This document shows, piece by piece, positions 33,232 to 41,041 of a DNA stretch of 64,000 nucleotides. The stretch's first letter is position 1. Each line of letters opens with the position of its first letter. Made by a program: the position numbers and the translations under genes. The notes under the pieces were generated by a model. It searched no databases. It was not told where the DNA came from and saw only the letters and a list, made by a program, of their open reading frames with translations. Origin of the DNA: an uncultured Bacteroidales bacterium (GTDB lineage: Bacteria > Bacteroidota > Bacteroidia > Bacteroidales > Bacteroidaceae); assembly GCA_902800925.1 (NCBI GenBank), contig CADCGD010000001.1:62001-126000 (forward strand). The letters run 5' to 3'.

Positions 33232-33846
33232 ATGATGACAAAGAAAGAGTTTGAACAGAGCCTCAGTGAACATGCTGCAACCATTGAAGAGATACGTCAG
33301 ACGGCATGGGACCTGCATCGCAGTGTGGGACAGACCTATGGCGATACGCTGCCCTATGGCCATCATCTGGACATGGTGGCCGACGCCATCCGACGCTTTG
33401 GCCACCTTGTGGCAGTCGAGGAAGGCGATGTGCTTCCCCTCATGTTTGGTGGCTATTACCACGACAGCATCGAAGACGCTCGCCAGACCTATAACGACGT
33501 GATGAAGGCTGCGCGCCGCTGGCTGACTGACGAGCAGGCACTGGTGGCTACAGAGATTGTCTATGCGTTGACCAACGACAAGGGGCGTACCCGTGAGGAA
33601 AGGGCTGGCGAGCGCTACTATGCGGGCATCCGCGAGACTCCCTTTGCTCCTTTTGTCAAGCTGTGCGACCGCTTTGCCAACGTTGCTCACTCTTGTCAAA
33701 GCGGTGATGCCCGCAATCAGCGCATGAAGGGAATCTACAGCCACGAGATGCCCCACTTCCTCAGCAGCATCGTCCCCCAAAGCGACGATCCCCGTCGTCA
33801 GGTCCCGCAAGTTGTTGTCGACGAGATGATGCAATTCTTACTATGA
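33232..33846 (+). CDS. HD-domain phosphohydrolase, (p)ppGpp-hydrolase-like
   Basis: 204 residues. An HD domain covers about 35-165: His in YGHHLDMV, the HD pair in GYYHDSIEDA, and the motif KLCDRFANVAHS, which corresponds to KxxDRxxN of RelA/SpoT and MESH1-type alarmone hydrolases. There is no synthetase domain. It may therefore be a small alarmone hydrolase or a related nucleotide phosphohydrolase; substrate inferred. Monocistronic, with its own promoter and a hairpin 25 bases after the stop. Confidence 0.85.
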   Translation: MMTKKEFEQSLSEHAATIEEIRQTAWDLHRSVGQTYGDTLPYGHHLDMVADAIRRFGHLVAVEEGDVLPLMFGGYYHDSIEDARQTYNDVMKAARRWLTDEQALVATEIVYALTNDKGRTREERAGERYYAGIRETPFAPFVKLCDRFANVAHSCQSGDARNQRMKGIYSHEMPHFLSSIVPQSDDPRRQVPQVVVDEMMQFLL

Positions 33847-33864
33847 ATATTTGCGAGATTTAAT

Positions 33865-33930
33865 GAAAAATAAGGTTCACGTTCACGCGTAATGTGTTGT
33901 GGCAGTGCGCGTTAGGCGTGAACCTTGTTT
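33865..33930. repeat. Left copy of the 66-bp inverted repeat
   Basis: Matches the reverse complement of 34208-34273; the inner 59 bases agree at 51 positions, and 6 of the 8 differences are transitions. The copy is itself a dyad, AAGGTTCACG pairing with CGTGAACCTT, followed by TTGTTT, so it may also terminate the HD-gene transcript. Confidence 0.85.
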
Positions 33931-34014
33931 CTGAATGTCAATATACTAAAAAAAAGTGGTATTCCCAATTATTTCCGAGGGATTTTGTCACCAATTCTAG
34001 GCTGTTTTGGGGAG

Positions 34015-34098
34015 TGTTTTACTCCCGAAACAAGTTGTTTTAGGCTTAAAACAAACTGTTTCAGGCCTGAAATAAAGTGTTTCACTAATAAAACAACA
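34015..34098. repeat. Four palindromic 21-bp tandem repeats
   Basis: Units start exactly at 34015, 34036, 34057 and 34078 and fit TGTTTYA-N5-RAAAYAA with a 2-base tail. Each unit is a dyad, TGTTT-N8-AAAYA; the second and third have the most symmetrical centres (TAGGCTTA, CAGGCCTG). 21 bp equals two helical turns, as in arrays of operator sites. Confidence 0.82.
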
Positions 34099-34130
34099 GC
34101 TGGACTAACTTGTTAGAGGTGGAGAAAAAT

Positions 34131-34192
34131 AAGTCGCCTGACGTTAGGACAAGTCAAACTGACGCGGAAACAAGTTAAGGTGACGCGAGGGC
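34131..34192. repeat. Second 20/21-bp tandem repeat array (three units)
   Basis: Units start at 34131 (20 bp), 34151 and 34172 (21 bp) with shared AAGTY at the start and TGACG in the middle (TGACGCG in the last two). A weaker fourth unit may start at 34193 and runs into the right inverted repeat. Confidence 0.65.
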
Positions 34193-34207
34193 AATTTGCT
34201 GGACAAA

Positions 34208-34273
34208 AAACAAGGTTCACACTTAACACGCTATGCCACAACATATTACGTGTGAATGTGAACCTTGTTTTTC
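34208..34273. repeat. Right copy of the 66-bp inverted repeat
   Basis: Reverse complement partner of 33865-33930. On the minus strand it lies 30 bases after the GH2 stop and ends in a T-rich run, so it may terminate that transcript. Confidence 0.85.
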
Positions 34274-34302
34274 TTGTATTTTTAATAAGTATGTTTAGTA
34301 TA

Positions 34303-37300
34303 TTACTTTACCTCTTCATTAAATGCCAGTTCGATGATGCTGAGCGTGTTGCTCTTCGAGGCCTTGGTGGAGACGTTCTTCTTGGCGGCCAGCTCGGTCA
34401 TGGAGCCAAAGGCCTCCTTGACGGTAGCCGGACCAATCATGCGAATCTCGTAGCAGTCGGTCTTCACGGGTTTGGCAATGTCGATATAGCAGTCGCCCAG
34501 CGTCTTGTCGGTATAGCCTTCCCAGACGAGTTGGCCGTCGGCATAGACCTGTAGGGGATAGCTGGTGCGACGGAAACCGTCCATGCGCAGGGCAATGCGC
34601 TTGATGGCGGCAGGACGTTCGAGCGTCACCTTCACCCAGCTGTTCTCCAGTGTGCCGTCGCTCTTCCAAACGGAACCGTTGGCCTCGTTGTCGTCGAACA
34701 TGAGGTGTGCCTGCTCCTTGTTGACAGGAACCTCGACATCCTTCACGGTAATGGTCTGGTAGTGCTGACGATAGGATGGGGTAGCAGGTGTCTCGCCACG
34801 CTCCAGATAGGCGGGCAATGCCTTGGCCCAGTCGGCCTCGGCGGCCTTGCCGGAAGCATCGACATAGAAACCGTTCTTCTGCGGACAAGCCACCGTGGTA
34901 GCGGTGAGCGTAGCGTCTTTATATCCCTTGGCTTTGGCGGTCAGCGTGACGTTGCCGGCATGGGTCGTTGAGCGCACCATGACACGGATAACACCCGCCT
35001 CGAGCATCAACTCCTTGGAGAGCACGCCATTGGTGTCTTGGCTGTGACCGCCCTCAGCCGTTATCTCACCCTCGGTAGCAGGCTTGGCAGCAGCATTCAG
35101 CGCCTTCTCCTCGTCGCTGACCACGCCACTGACGCCACCCAGGTATTCGCCATGGCCCTTCACAGAGAAGGAAACCATGTCGTGAGCCAGCGGATAGCGA
35201 CGGCCATTCTTGTCGACAGCCTCAATCTCGGCAATGCGCAGGTCGCTGCCATCGGCACGGAATGTGGCAGGAGCCTCCACCCAGTGCATCTTCAGCGCCA
35301 CGGGTTGGCCAATAGTCTGAATAGCGTGGCGGCTGGTCTCACGACCGTTGGTCTTGGCGACAGCTTCCAGCGTGCCAGCCTGCCACTTCACGTCCTTGAA
35401 GGTGAAGAGGAAGGTATTACTACGCTTGCCCTTGCCCAGCGACTGGCCATTGAGGAAGAGCTCCACCTCGTCGCCCGTAGAGGCCACATAGACAGGCTTC
35501 ACCACGGGTTTACCGTCCTTGTCACCGTTCTCGTAGTTCCAGTGCCCGATGATATAGGTATGCTCCTTCTCGGTATCCACCCATCCGTCCCAGATGGTCT
35601 GGTGGACGAACCACGAGTCCTTGGCAATGCGCATGGCATCGACATCGCCGCTGGTGCGGTAGTTCTTCTCACCACGGGCATGGGTGTTGGAGTCAGAGAA
35701 GATAATCTTTGCGCCACCGCTGTTGACACGCTTGCCCTGACCGGGACGTGCCAGCCAGTACTCGTTCCAGCGGACGATATTCTCTACGGCCAGTCCGTCC
35801 TGGTTGTGGTTGTAGGCCACAGCACGGTCGCCACGATAGAGTGGACCCTCACCCTCCATGTGGTAGGGGTACGACCACTGGTCCCAATAGCGGCGGATGC
35901 CCTCGTCGCGGTTGTATTCCATCATGAACATCGGTTTGCCTGCCGACTTGTTGACATACAGCATCTCGCCACCATACTCAGCCACCTTCGAGTCGAGCAT
36001 GTTGCGTGAACCGATGGCACGGCCGCCGTGAGGGTCGTACTGGTCGCGGATGACCTTCATCTCGGCCATGTGCTCTTCAGAGATCTGGTTGTTGCCACAC
36101 TCGTAGAAGATGATGGATGGGTTGTTGCGGTTATAGATGATGGCATCGCGCATCACCTCCTTGCGCTGTTCCCAGCGACGGTCGTTGACATCCTTCTCAG
36201 CATCGCCGGCAGGCATGGCCTGGATGAGTCCCAGGCGGTCGAACGACTCAATGTCCTGCTTCATCGGGGTGACGTGCATCCAGCGGAAGAGGTTACCGTT
36301 GCACTCCAGCACCAGACGGTTAGAGTAGTCGCTCATCCACGCAGGAACAGAGATACCCACGGCAGGCCACTCGTTGGTAGAGCGCTGAGCAAAGCCCTTC
36401 AGCTGCAGCGTGCGGTCGTTCAGGCGGAACTCGCCGTCCTTGAACTCCGTCTTGCGGAAACCGGTGCGGGTGGTGGCAACGTCAACGGGTGAACCGTTGA
36501 CCACGAGGGTGGTCTTCACCGTATACAGATAGCCATAGCCCCACGACCAGAAGTGCAGTCCACCGACCTTCTTCGAGGCACGGAGTATTGCTTTCTGTCC
36601 AGGCTCCACGCTGACTGCGGGAGCACTGAACGAAGCAACCTCTTTACCTTCTTGATCACACACTAATACCTTATATTCAATATGCTGTGTCTTGGTGGAC
36701 TCGTTCATCACCTCCGACTCGGCATTGATGACTGCCGAACGGCCCTGGATGTCGTGCTGGGTGGCATAGACGTAGACACCCGTAGTTCTGAGATTGCTGT
36801 ACAGGGGCAGTGTCTGATAGACGTCGTCCATGACGTGCAGCCACACGTTCTTGTTGATGCCGCCATAGTTGCAGAAGAAGTTCTTGTCGTTCCACTGGAA
36901 GCCACTGCGCACCTGCTTCTGCGTTGCCTCGTCCCACTTGCCGACATGCTCCTTGTAGCGCCAGTTGTTGTCGATATACACGGCCAGGATGTTCTCGCCA
37001 TCCTTTTTTATATAAGGTGTCAGGTCGAAGCCGAAGGCCATGACGCCATTCTCGCCCCATCCTAACTCTTTACCATTCAAAAACACGTGGGCACCGAAGC
37101 GCACACCTTCGAACTCGATGAAGAACTTCTTGCCCTTCTTCAGTTCGGCAGGCAGCGTGAAATGCTTGCGATACCATGCAACTGTGTCAGCCAACTGGGC
37201 AATATGCTTGCCATAGGCTTCCTGTTGGTTAAACGACCAAGGAAGGGTGACGGTCTGCCATTGAGAGTCGTCACACTTCATGCCGCTGGCCTGTGGGTTC

Positions 37301-37407
37301 TCGCCCATCTGCACCTTCCAGTTGGCATTAAAATTAAACCGTTCGCCAGCCCACGCTTGGGTGACGAACAGTAAAACAATAATTACTAACCAATTTTTTT
37401 CTGTCAT
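34303..37407 (-). CDS. GH2-family glycoside hydrolase with C-terminal discoidin-like domain
   Basis: 1034 residues from ATG at 37407, which gives a signal peptide (KNWLVIIVLLFVTQAWA); the upstream extension to 37494 crosses the promoter. Sugar-binding jelly roll (about 25-200; FEGVRFGAHVFLNGKELGWG), immunoglobulin-like domain, TIM barrel (about 350-600), DUF4982-like domain (VYVASTGDEVELFLNGQSLG) and a C-terminal F5/8-type module (about 900-1030). In place of the usual acid/base GNE the strand reads ECGNNQISEEH; Glu in MFMMEYNRDEG is the probable nucleophile. The specificity is therefore not a standard beta-galactosidase call. Own promoter with the shared 5' motif. Confidence 0.88.
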   Translation of the reverse strand: MTEKNWLVIIVLLFVTQAWAGERFNFNANWKVQMGENPQASGMKCDDSQWQTVTLPWSFNQQEAYGKHIAQLADTVAWYRKHFTLPAELKKGKKFFIEFEGVRFGAHVFLNGKELGWGENGVMAFGFDLTPYIKKDGENILAVYIDNNWRYKEHVGKWDEATQKQVRSGFQWNDKNFFCNYGGINKNVWLHVMDDVYQTLPLYSNLRTTGVYVYATQHDIQGRSAVINAESEVMNESTKTQHIEYKVLVCDQEGKEVASFSAPAVSVEPGQKAILRASKKVGGLHFWSWGYGYLYTVKTTLVVNGSPVDVATTRTGFRKTEFKDGEFRLNDRTLQLKGFAQRSTNEWPAVGISVPAWMSDYSNRLVLECNGNLFRWMHVTPMKQDIESFDRLGLIQAMPAGDAEKDVNDRRWEQRKEVMRDAIIYNRNNPSIIFYECGNNQISEEHMAEMKVIRDQYDPHGGRAIGSRNMLDSKVAEYGGEMLYVNKSAGKPMFMMEYNRDEGIRRYWDQWSYPYHMEGEGPLYRGDRAVAYNHNQDGLAVENIVRWNEYWLARPGQGKRVNSGGAKIIFSDSNTHARGEKNYRTSGDVDAMRIAKDSWFVHQTIWDGWVDTEKEHTYIIGHWNYENGDKDGKPVVKPVYVASTGDEVELFLNGQSLGKGKRSNTFLFTFKDVKWQAGTLEAVAKTNGRETSRHAIQTIGQPVALKMHWVEAPATFRADGSDLRIAEIEAVDKNGRRYPLAHDMVSFSVKGHGEYLGGVSGVVSDEEKALNAAAKPATEGEITAEGGHSQDTNGVLSKELMLEAGVIRVMVRSTTHAGNVTLTAKAKGYKDATLTATTVACPQKNGFYVDASGKAAEADWAKALPAYLERGETPATPSYRQHYQTITVKDVEVPVNKEQAHLMFDDNEANGSVWKSDGTLENSWVKVTLERPAAIKRIALRMDGFRRTSYPLQVYADGQLVWEGYTDKTLGDCYIDIAKPVKTDCYEIRMIGPATVKEAFGSMTELAAKKNVSTKASKSNTLSIIELAFNEEVK

Positions 37408-37428
37408 GTGTGAAGAATTATTTTTGTA

Positions 37429-37477
37429 AGTAGTTCGTTTTGTTGTTGCAAAAGTACTTCTTTCTTTCGCTACGCAA
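37429..37477 (-). promoter_or_regulatory. Promoter and shared 5'-leader motif of the GH2 gene
   Basis: TTG (37477-37475), 18-base spacer, TACTTTTG (37456-37449), 7 bases, then AAAACGAACTACT (37441-37429) at the expected transcript 5' end. The same leader motif occurs at four other RG-I promoters. Confidence 0.72.
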
Positions 37478-37516
37478 CAGGAATAATTGTTCATTTTCTA
37501 TTAAATTCGTACGTTT

Positions 37517-40500
37517 TTATCTGCTCATGAGCTTAACGTCGCTGTTCAGACCGCTGGGAACAGGGGCCCACTGGTCGTACTTCGTGCGTTTGTAGTTGAT
37601 GTCCACGACGTTGATTTCTTTCATCTTGCGCCACTCTACACCACGACGGTCCATGTCGGCAATGCGGTTGGCAGGCAGGTTGGTGACCTCGATGCGCAGC
37701 GTGTTCTTGCCAGCGCGCAAGGCGTTCTTGCAGTCAAGGATGAAGGGTACGGCCCATGCACAGCCGATAAATTGATTATTAATGTACACGCGAGCTGACT
37801 CACGGACGTCGCCAAGGTCTATCGACCACTGCTGCTGTGCCTGCTGCTTGGTCAAGGTGAACGTAGTGGTATAGACGCCTGTACCCATGGTGATAGCCGT
37901 TTCGGGACTCAGCGCTTCCCACGTCTGTGGCTTGTCGAGGGTGAAGGTCTTACCAACCTTTGGGGCCTCTTCGATGAACGAGAGGGTCCACTTGCCGTTG
38001 ATGGGAAGTACCTCGGTACGCGTGGGCTGTACCACAGTGGTTGCTGTCGGCTGGGCACTGGTCTTCAGGATGATACTTTCGCCAGAGCGCAGGGAGAGCT
38101 GCACCTTGCCGTCCTTGATGGTGGCTGGTGCGATGTCGCCCGTCATGGGGTTGTAGAGCGTGGCACCACCGAAGGGCACAGCCAGTGACGCCATGCCGTT
38201 GACGTCGTGTGGCGTGAGGTTGGCAATGAAGTAGTGGTAGCCTTCGTCGTTCTGGCGACGGATGCAGCGCAGGCCCTGCTCAGTACGCATAGGCTCAGCC
38301 TTAGCGAAGTGGGCCATCAGTGCAGCCGATTCGCCCATGATGACAAACGGATAGAGACGCTCCACCTGCGCCTTCAGGGCGTCCTCGATGGTTGTGCCGC
38401 TGGGAATGATGAGCGCCTTGTAGCGGGTGCCACCCTCGGTGACGAGCATGCCGTCCTCGATGTGAACCTTGGCCAACTGGCGGTCGCTGATGTAGTCGCA
38501 GTCGTAGCCCAGACTGTCAATCTTCAGGATGCTGCTGATGAACTCAGGCGCTTTCTCGTCCATGGTGTGGATATCAAACTGCATCAGCAGGTCCTCGCCA
38601 TTGCGGCGGTTCTTGCTGGCCTCTTTGGCATCGTCGTTGCGCGGTCCGCGCTTGCGCCACATGTCCCTGACGGGCAGATAGACGAGGAAGTCGTTGTCGG
38701 GCTTACCCATCTGCAGGAAACTCTGACAGCGCTCGATATATTTCATGAGGTAGGGCGCATCGCGCCAGATGCTGTTCGTTGGACTCATATCCACCGAGGC
38801 ATAGAACTTCCATCCTGGCCAGGGGTCATCCTTGGGCGAGTAGCACGTGCCATGGAAATAGACGTGGTTGACACCACAGGTGAACATCAGGTCCAGGTCA
38901 GGCTTCATCTGCGACAGCGACGTGCGGAAGTGCTCTGTCAGCCAGGTGAACGTTTCACTGCTGGTGAAGGGCTTGCCCATGACATGGGCTGCCGATGGGG
39001 CATATTTCAGCATCGATACGTCGCTGAAGTTCTTCTTCGTCTTGCCTGGGTCTGTGCGCAGTCCCTTGATGCCGAACTCTGACAGTCCGAAGCCCTCAAT
39101 CTCAGGGATGTCAACGGCTGCATACAGGTCCAGCAGGTTGGCAGGGGAACCGTGTGCCTGGTTGCGCACCAGCACGCCATGGCTGTGGGCCCAGTCGACC
39201 CACTGCAACGTGAAGTTCTCGTAGAGCAGGTCGGAGAGCGTCTCGCGGTAGTCAGCCAACACCTTGTTGCCGTCGTCCACGTCGCCCAACAGCTCTGCCA
39301 TGTGTTCCTGTAGGTCGTAGCCGCGACGCTTCTTGAACTCATCGAAAAGGGTAGGGGTCCAGTTGGCCTTATACACCTCGTAGGAGTCGTTGAAGAAGGT
39401 GTGTGGCCATGCTACCCCCGACTCCTTGAAAGCCTTGTCGAAGCGGTCCAGGTAGTGGTGTACGGCCTCGCGGTCAAAATGGTCAATAACCCATCCCTCA
39501 CCGCCTGGTGCTGCGCGCTTCACTTTCTGCTTGGTGCGGCCAATCTCCGTGCGATAGACGGGTTTCCCGTCTATTATCTCTTTCGTGAACACCGCCTTGC
39601 AGGCAGCCTCCTCCAGTGGTACCAGCGGGCCACCGAAGGGCCAACCTGTGCCACAGTTCATGTCCACCTCGATGCCATTCTTGGCAGCTATCTCTTCGAC
39701 GTCCTTCAGTGCCTCCATCCAACTGGGAGACAGGAAAGAACGCTCGTTTTTCTCGTTGCCCTTGACACCATAGAGTGGCGTAATCTCCACGGCACCGATG
39801 CCCGCCTTGGCATATTCTGACAAGTTCCACTCCAGATTCTTGCGGTCCACGGCAGAGCCCAGCCACCACCAACGGGTGCCGGCTTTCGACTCCTGCCACG
39901 AGAGCGGCCACGAGTAGGTCAGGCTGCTATTCTTTTTTTTTAGCTTGTAGTATTCCGTCAGTCCCAGCAGATAGCAGCCCGTCCCGTAATCTTCGAAGTC
40001 GGGCATGCTGGTGAAGGTCACAGGCTGTCCGGCCGACGGGTCTTTGCCCGTGCCTTGGTTCCAGCCGAGGAATCCGTTGTGGTGCAGACAACTCTTCAGC
40101 GCTTGCCACGCTTTGTCGCACGTAGCGGCATACTCCTGCTCCTTGAGGAGTCCCTGCTGGATGCCCCATGCCATGCCATAGAGGAAGAGGGCCGTACCCG
40201 TCATCTCGGGATCAGGGTAATCGACAACGCTCACCAGACTGGCGCGCCAGAATCCGTCGGCGTGCTGACAAGCCTTCAGCGCCTTGCTCATCAGGAGGAA
40301 GTCCTTCTGCAGTTCCTTATACTCTTTGCTCTTCTTGTCGAGTACGCTCATGGAACGTACCAGAGCTGCATAGACCCAGCCGTTGCCACGACTCCAGTAG
40401 CAGTTCTTGCCGTCCTTCTCTTTATAGGGAGGCACATAGTCCTTGTCGCGCCACCACAGTCCTTCCTTGACGTTGAAGCAACCGCCACCACACTCGTTGC

Positions 40501-41032
40501 GACTCCAGCGATAGCTCTTCATGGCGTAGTCCAGATAGCGCTGGTCCTTGGTGATGGCGTACATCTTGATATAGATAGGCAGTGCCATCTGGATAGCGTC
40601 AATCCACGTCCAGTAGTCCACACGTCCTGTGGCCATCTGTTTCTCCAGATTCTCCTTGGTGGGTTCCAGCGTACCCTTGCCCGTCAACAGGTGGTACTCT
40701 ATATAGGTCTGTTCACAGCACTGGTCGTCGGCATCGGTTGTCTTCGTGCCATTGCGCGGTGTCCACTTGTGGAAGTCGGCCCAGCGGTGCACATAGTCCA
40801 GATAGCGCTGCTGCGGGTCGATGGCGTTGAGTGCCATGAGTCCCTCGTAATAGACGGCGCGCGTCCACAGGCTGCTGGGACGTATTTTCTTCACATTGGT
40901 AGGCTGTGTGGGGTCACTGTACTTCTCCATGAAGTAGTCGTTGGTCAGCCTTGCTGCCTGGAGTATTTCTGACTGGGCGAAGGTTGCCATCGCACAGCAA
41001 CATACTGCACAAAAGGTGATAATGCGTTTCAT
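37517..41032 (-). CDS. GH105-GH106 fusion: unsaturated rhamnogalacturonyl hydrolase plus alpha-L-rhamnosidase
   Basis: 1171 residues with a signal peptide (IITFCAVCCCAMATFAQ). Residues about 25-365 are a GH105 six-hairpin domain (YWTWIDAIQMALPIY, WSRGNGWVYAALVRS, DYGTGCYLLG). Residues about 372-1171 are a whole GH106 rhamnosidase (GTRWWWLGSAVDRKNL, DMNCGTGWPFGGP, HTFFNDSYEVY, RNQAHGSPANLLDLYAA, TSSETFTWL) ending in a jelly roll (ARVYINNQFIGCAW). There is no linker or second signal peptide. The activities are consecutive in RG-I breakdown: GH105 frees unsaturated GalA, exposing rhamnose for GH106. The joint is an A9 run with a -1 frame stop directly after it (see 39927-39943). Confidence 0.93.
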   Translation of the reverse strand: MKRIITFCAVCCCAMATFAQSEILQAARLTNDYFMEKYSDPTQPTNVKKIRPSSLWTRAVYYEGLMALNAIDPQQRYLDYVHRWADFHKWTPRNGTKTTDADDQCCEQTYIEYHLLTGKGTLEPTKENLEKQMATGRVDYWTWIDAIQMALPIYIKMYAITKDQRYLDYAMKSYRWSRNECGGGCFNVKEGLWWRDKDYVPPYKEKDGKNCYWSRGNGWVYAALVRSMSVLDKKSKEYKELQKDFLLMSKALKACQHADGFWRASLVSVVDYPDPEMTGTALFLYGMAWGIQQGLLKEQEYAATCDKAWQALKSCLHHNGFLGWNQGTGKDPSAGQPVTFTSMPDFEDYGTGCYLLGLTEYYKLKKKNSSLTYSWPLSWQESKAGTRWWWLGSAVDRKNLEWNLSEYAKAGIGAVEITPLYGVKGNEKNERSFLSPSWMEALKDVEEIAAKNGIEVDMNCGTGWPFGGPLVPLEEAACKAVFTKEIIDGKPVYRTEIGRTKQKVKRAAPGGEGWVIDHFDREAVHHYLDRFDKAFKESGVAWPHTFFNDSYEVYKANWTPTLFDEFKKRRGYDLQEHMAELLGDVDDGNKVLADYRETLSDLLYENFTLQWVDWAHSHGVLVRNQAHGSPANLLDLYAAVDIPEIEGFGLSEFGIKGLRTDPGKTKKNFSDVSMLKYAPSAAHVMGKPFTSSETFTWLTEHFRTSLSQMKPDLDLMFTCGVNHVYFHGTCYSPKDDPWPGWKFYASVDMSPTNSIWRDAPYLMKYIERCQSFLQMGKPDNDFLVYLPVRDMWRKRGPRNDDAKEASKNRRNGEDLLMQFDIHTMDEKAPEFISSILKIDSLGYDCDYISDRQLAKVHIEDGMLVTEGGTRYKALIIPSGTTIEDALKAQVERLYPFVIMGESAALMAHFAKAEPMRTEQGLRCIRRQNDEGYHYFIANLTPHDVNGMASLAVPFGGATLYNPMTGDIAPATIKDGKVQLSLRSGESIILKTSAQPTATTVVQPTRTEVLPINGKWTLSFIEEAPKVGKTFTLDKPQTWEALSPETAITMGTGVYTTTFTLTKQQAQQQWSIDLGDVRESARVYINNQFIGCAWAVPFILDCKNALRAGKNTLRIEVTNLPANRIADMDRRGVEWRKMKEINVVDINYKRTKYDQWAPVPSGLNSDVKLMSR
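39927..39943 (-). other. A9 slippery run (A AAA AAG) at the GH105-GH106 junction
   Basis: The coding strand reads CTA AAA AAA AAG AAT AGC; the A-run occupies 39941-39933. In the -1 frame the codons after the run are GAA TAG, so slippage would end the protein as GH105 alone with the tail LKKKE. This copies the logic of dnaX, where A AAA AAG leads to a Glu codon and a stop. Confidence 0.75.
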
Positions 41033-41041
41033 ATTGTTGTT

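Larger units (their letters stand above)
33847..34302. other. 456-bp gene-free region between convergent genes: inverted-repeat-bounded repeat element
   Basis: No credible gene. A 66-bp imperfect inverted repeat (33865-33930 and 34208-34273) encloses 277 bp holding two arrays of 21-bp repeats. Each inverted copy lies just after the stop of one of the two convergent genes. No target-site duplication or transposase was seen. Confidence 0.8.

Noticed and set aside
33118..33834. 238-codon antisense frame over the HD-domain gene
   Set aside because: The HD gene on the opposite strand has conserved catalytic motifs; the antisense frame has none.
34015..34192. 21-bp arrays as a CRISPR
   Set aside because: Units abut directly without spacers of unique sequence, and there are no cas genes nearby.
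33865..34273. Insertion sequence
   Set aside because: No transposase frame within the 409 bp and no target-site duplication; at most a non-autonomous element.
35038..36009. 323-codon open frame antisense to the GH2 gene
   Set aside because: Shadow of a clear GH2 coding sequence; rich in Val, Leu and His with no family motif.
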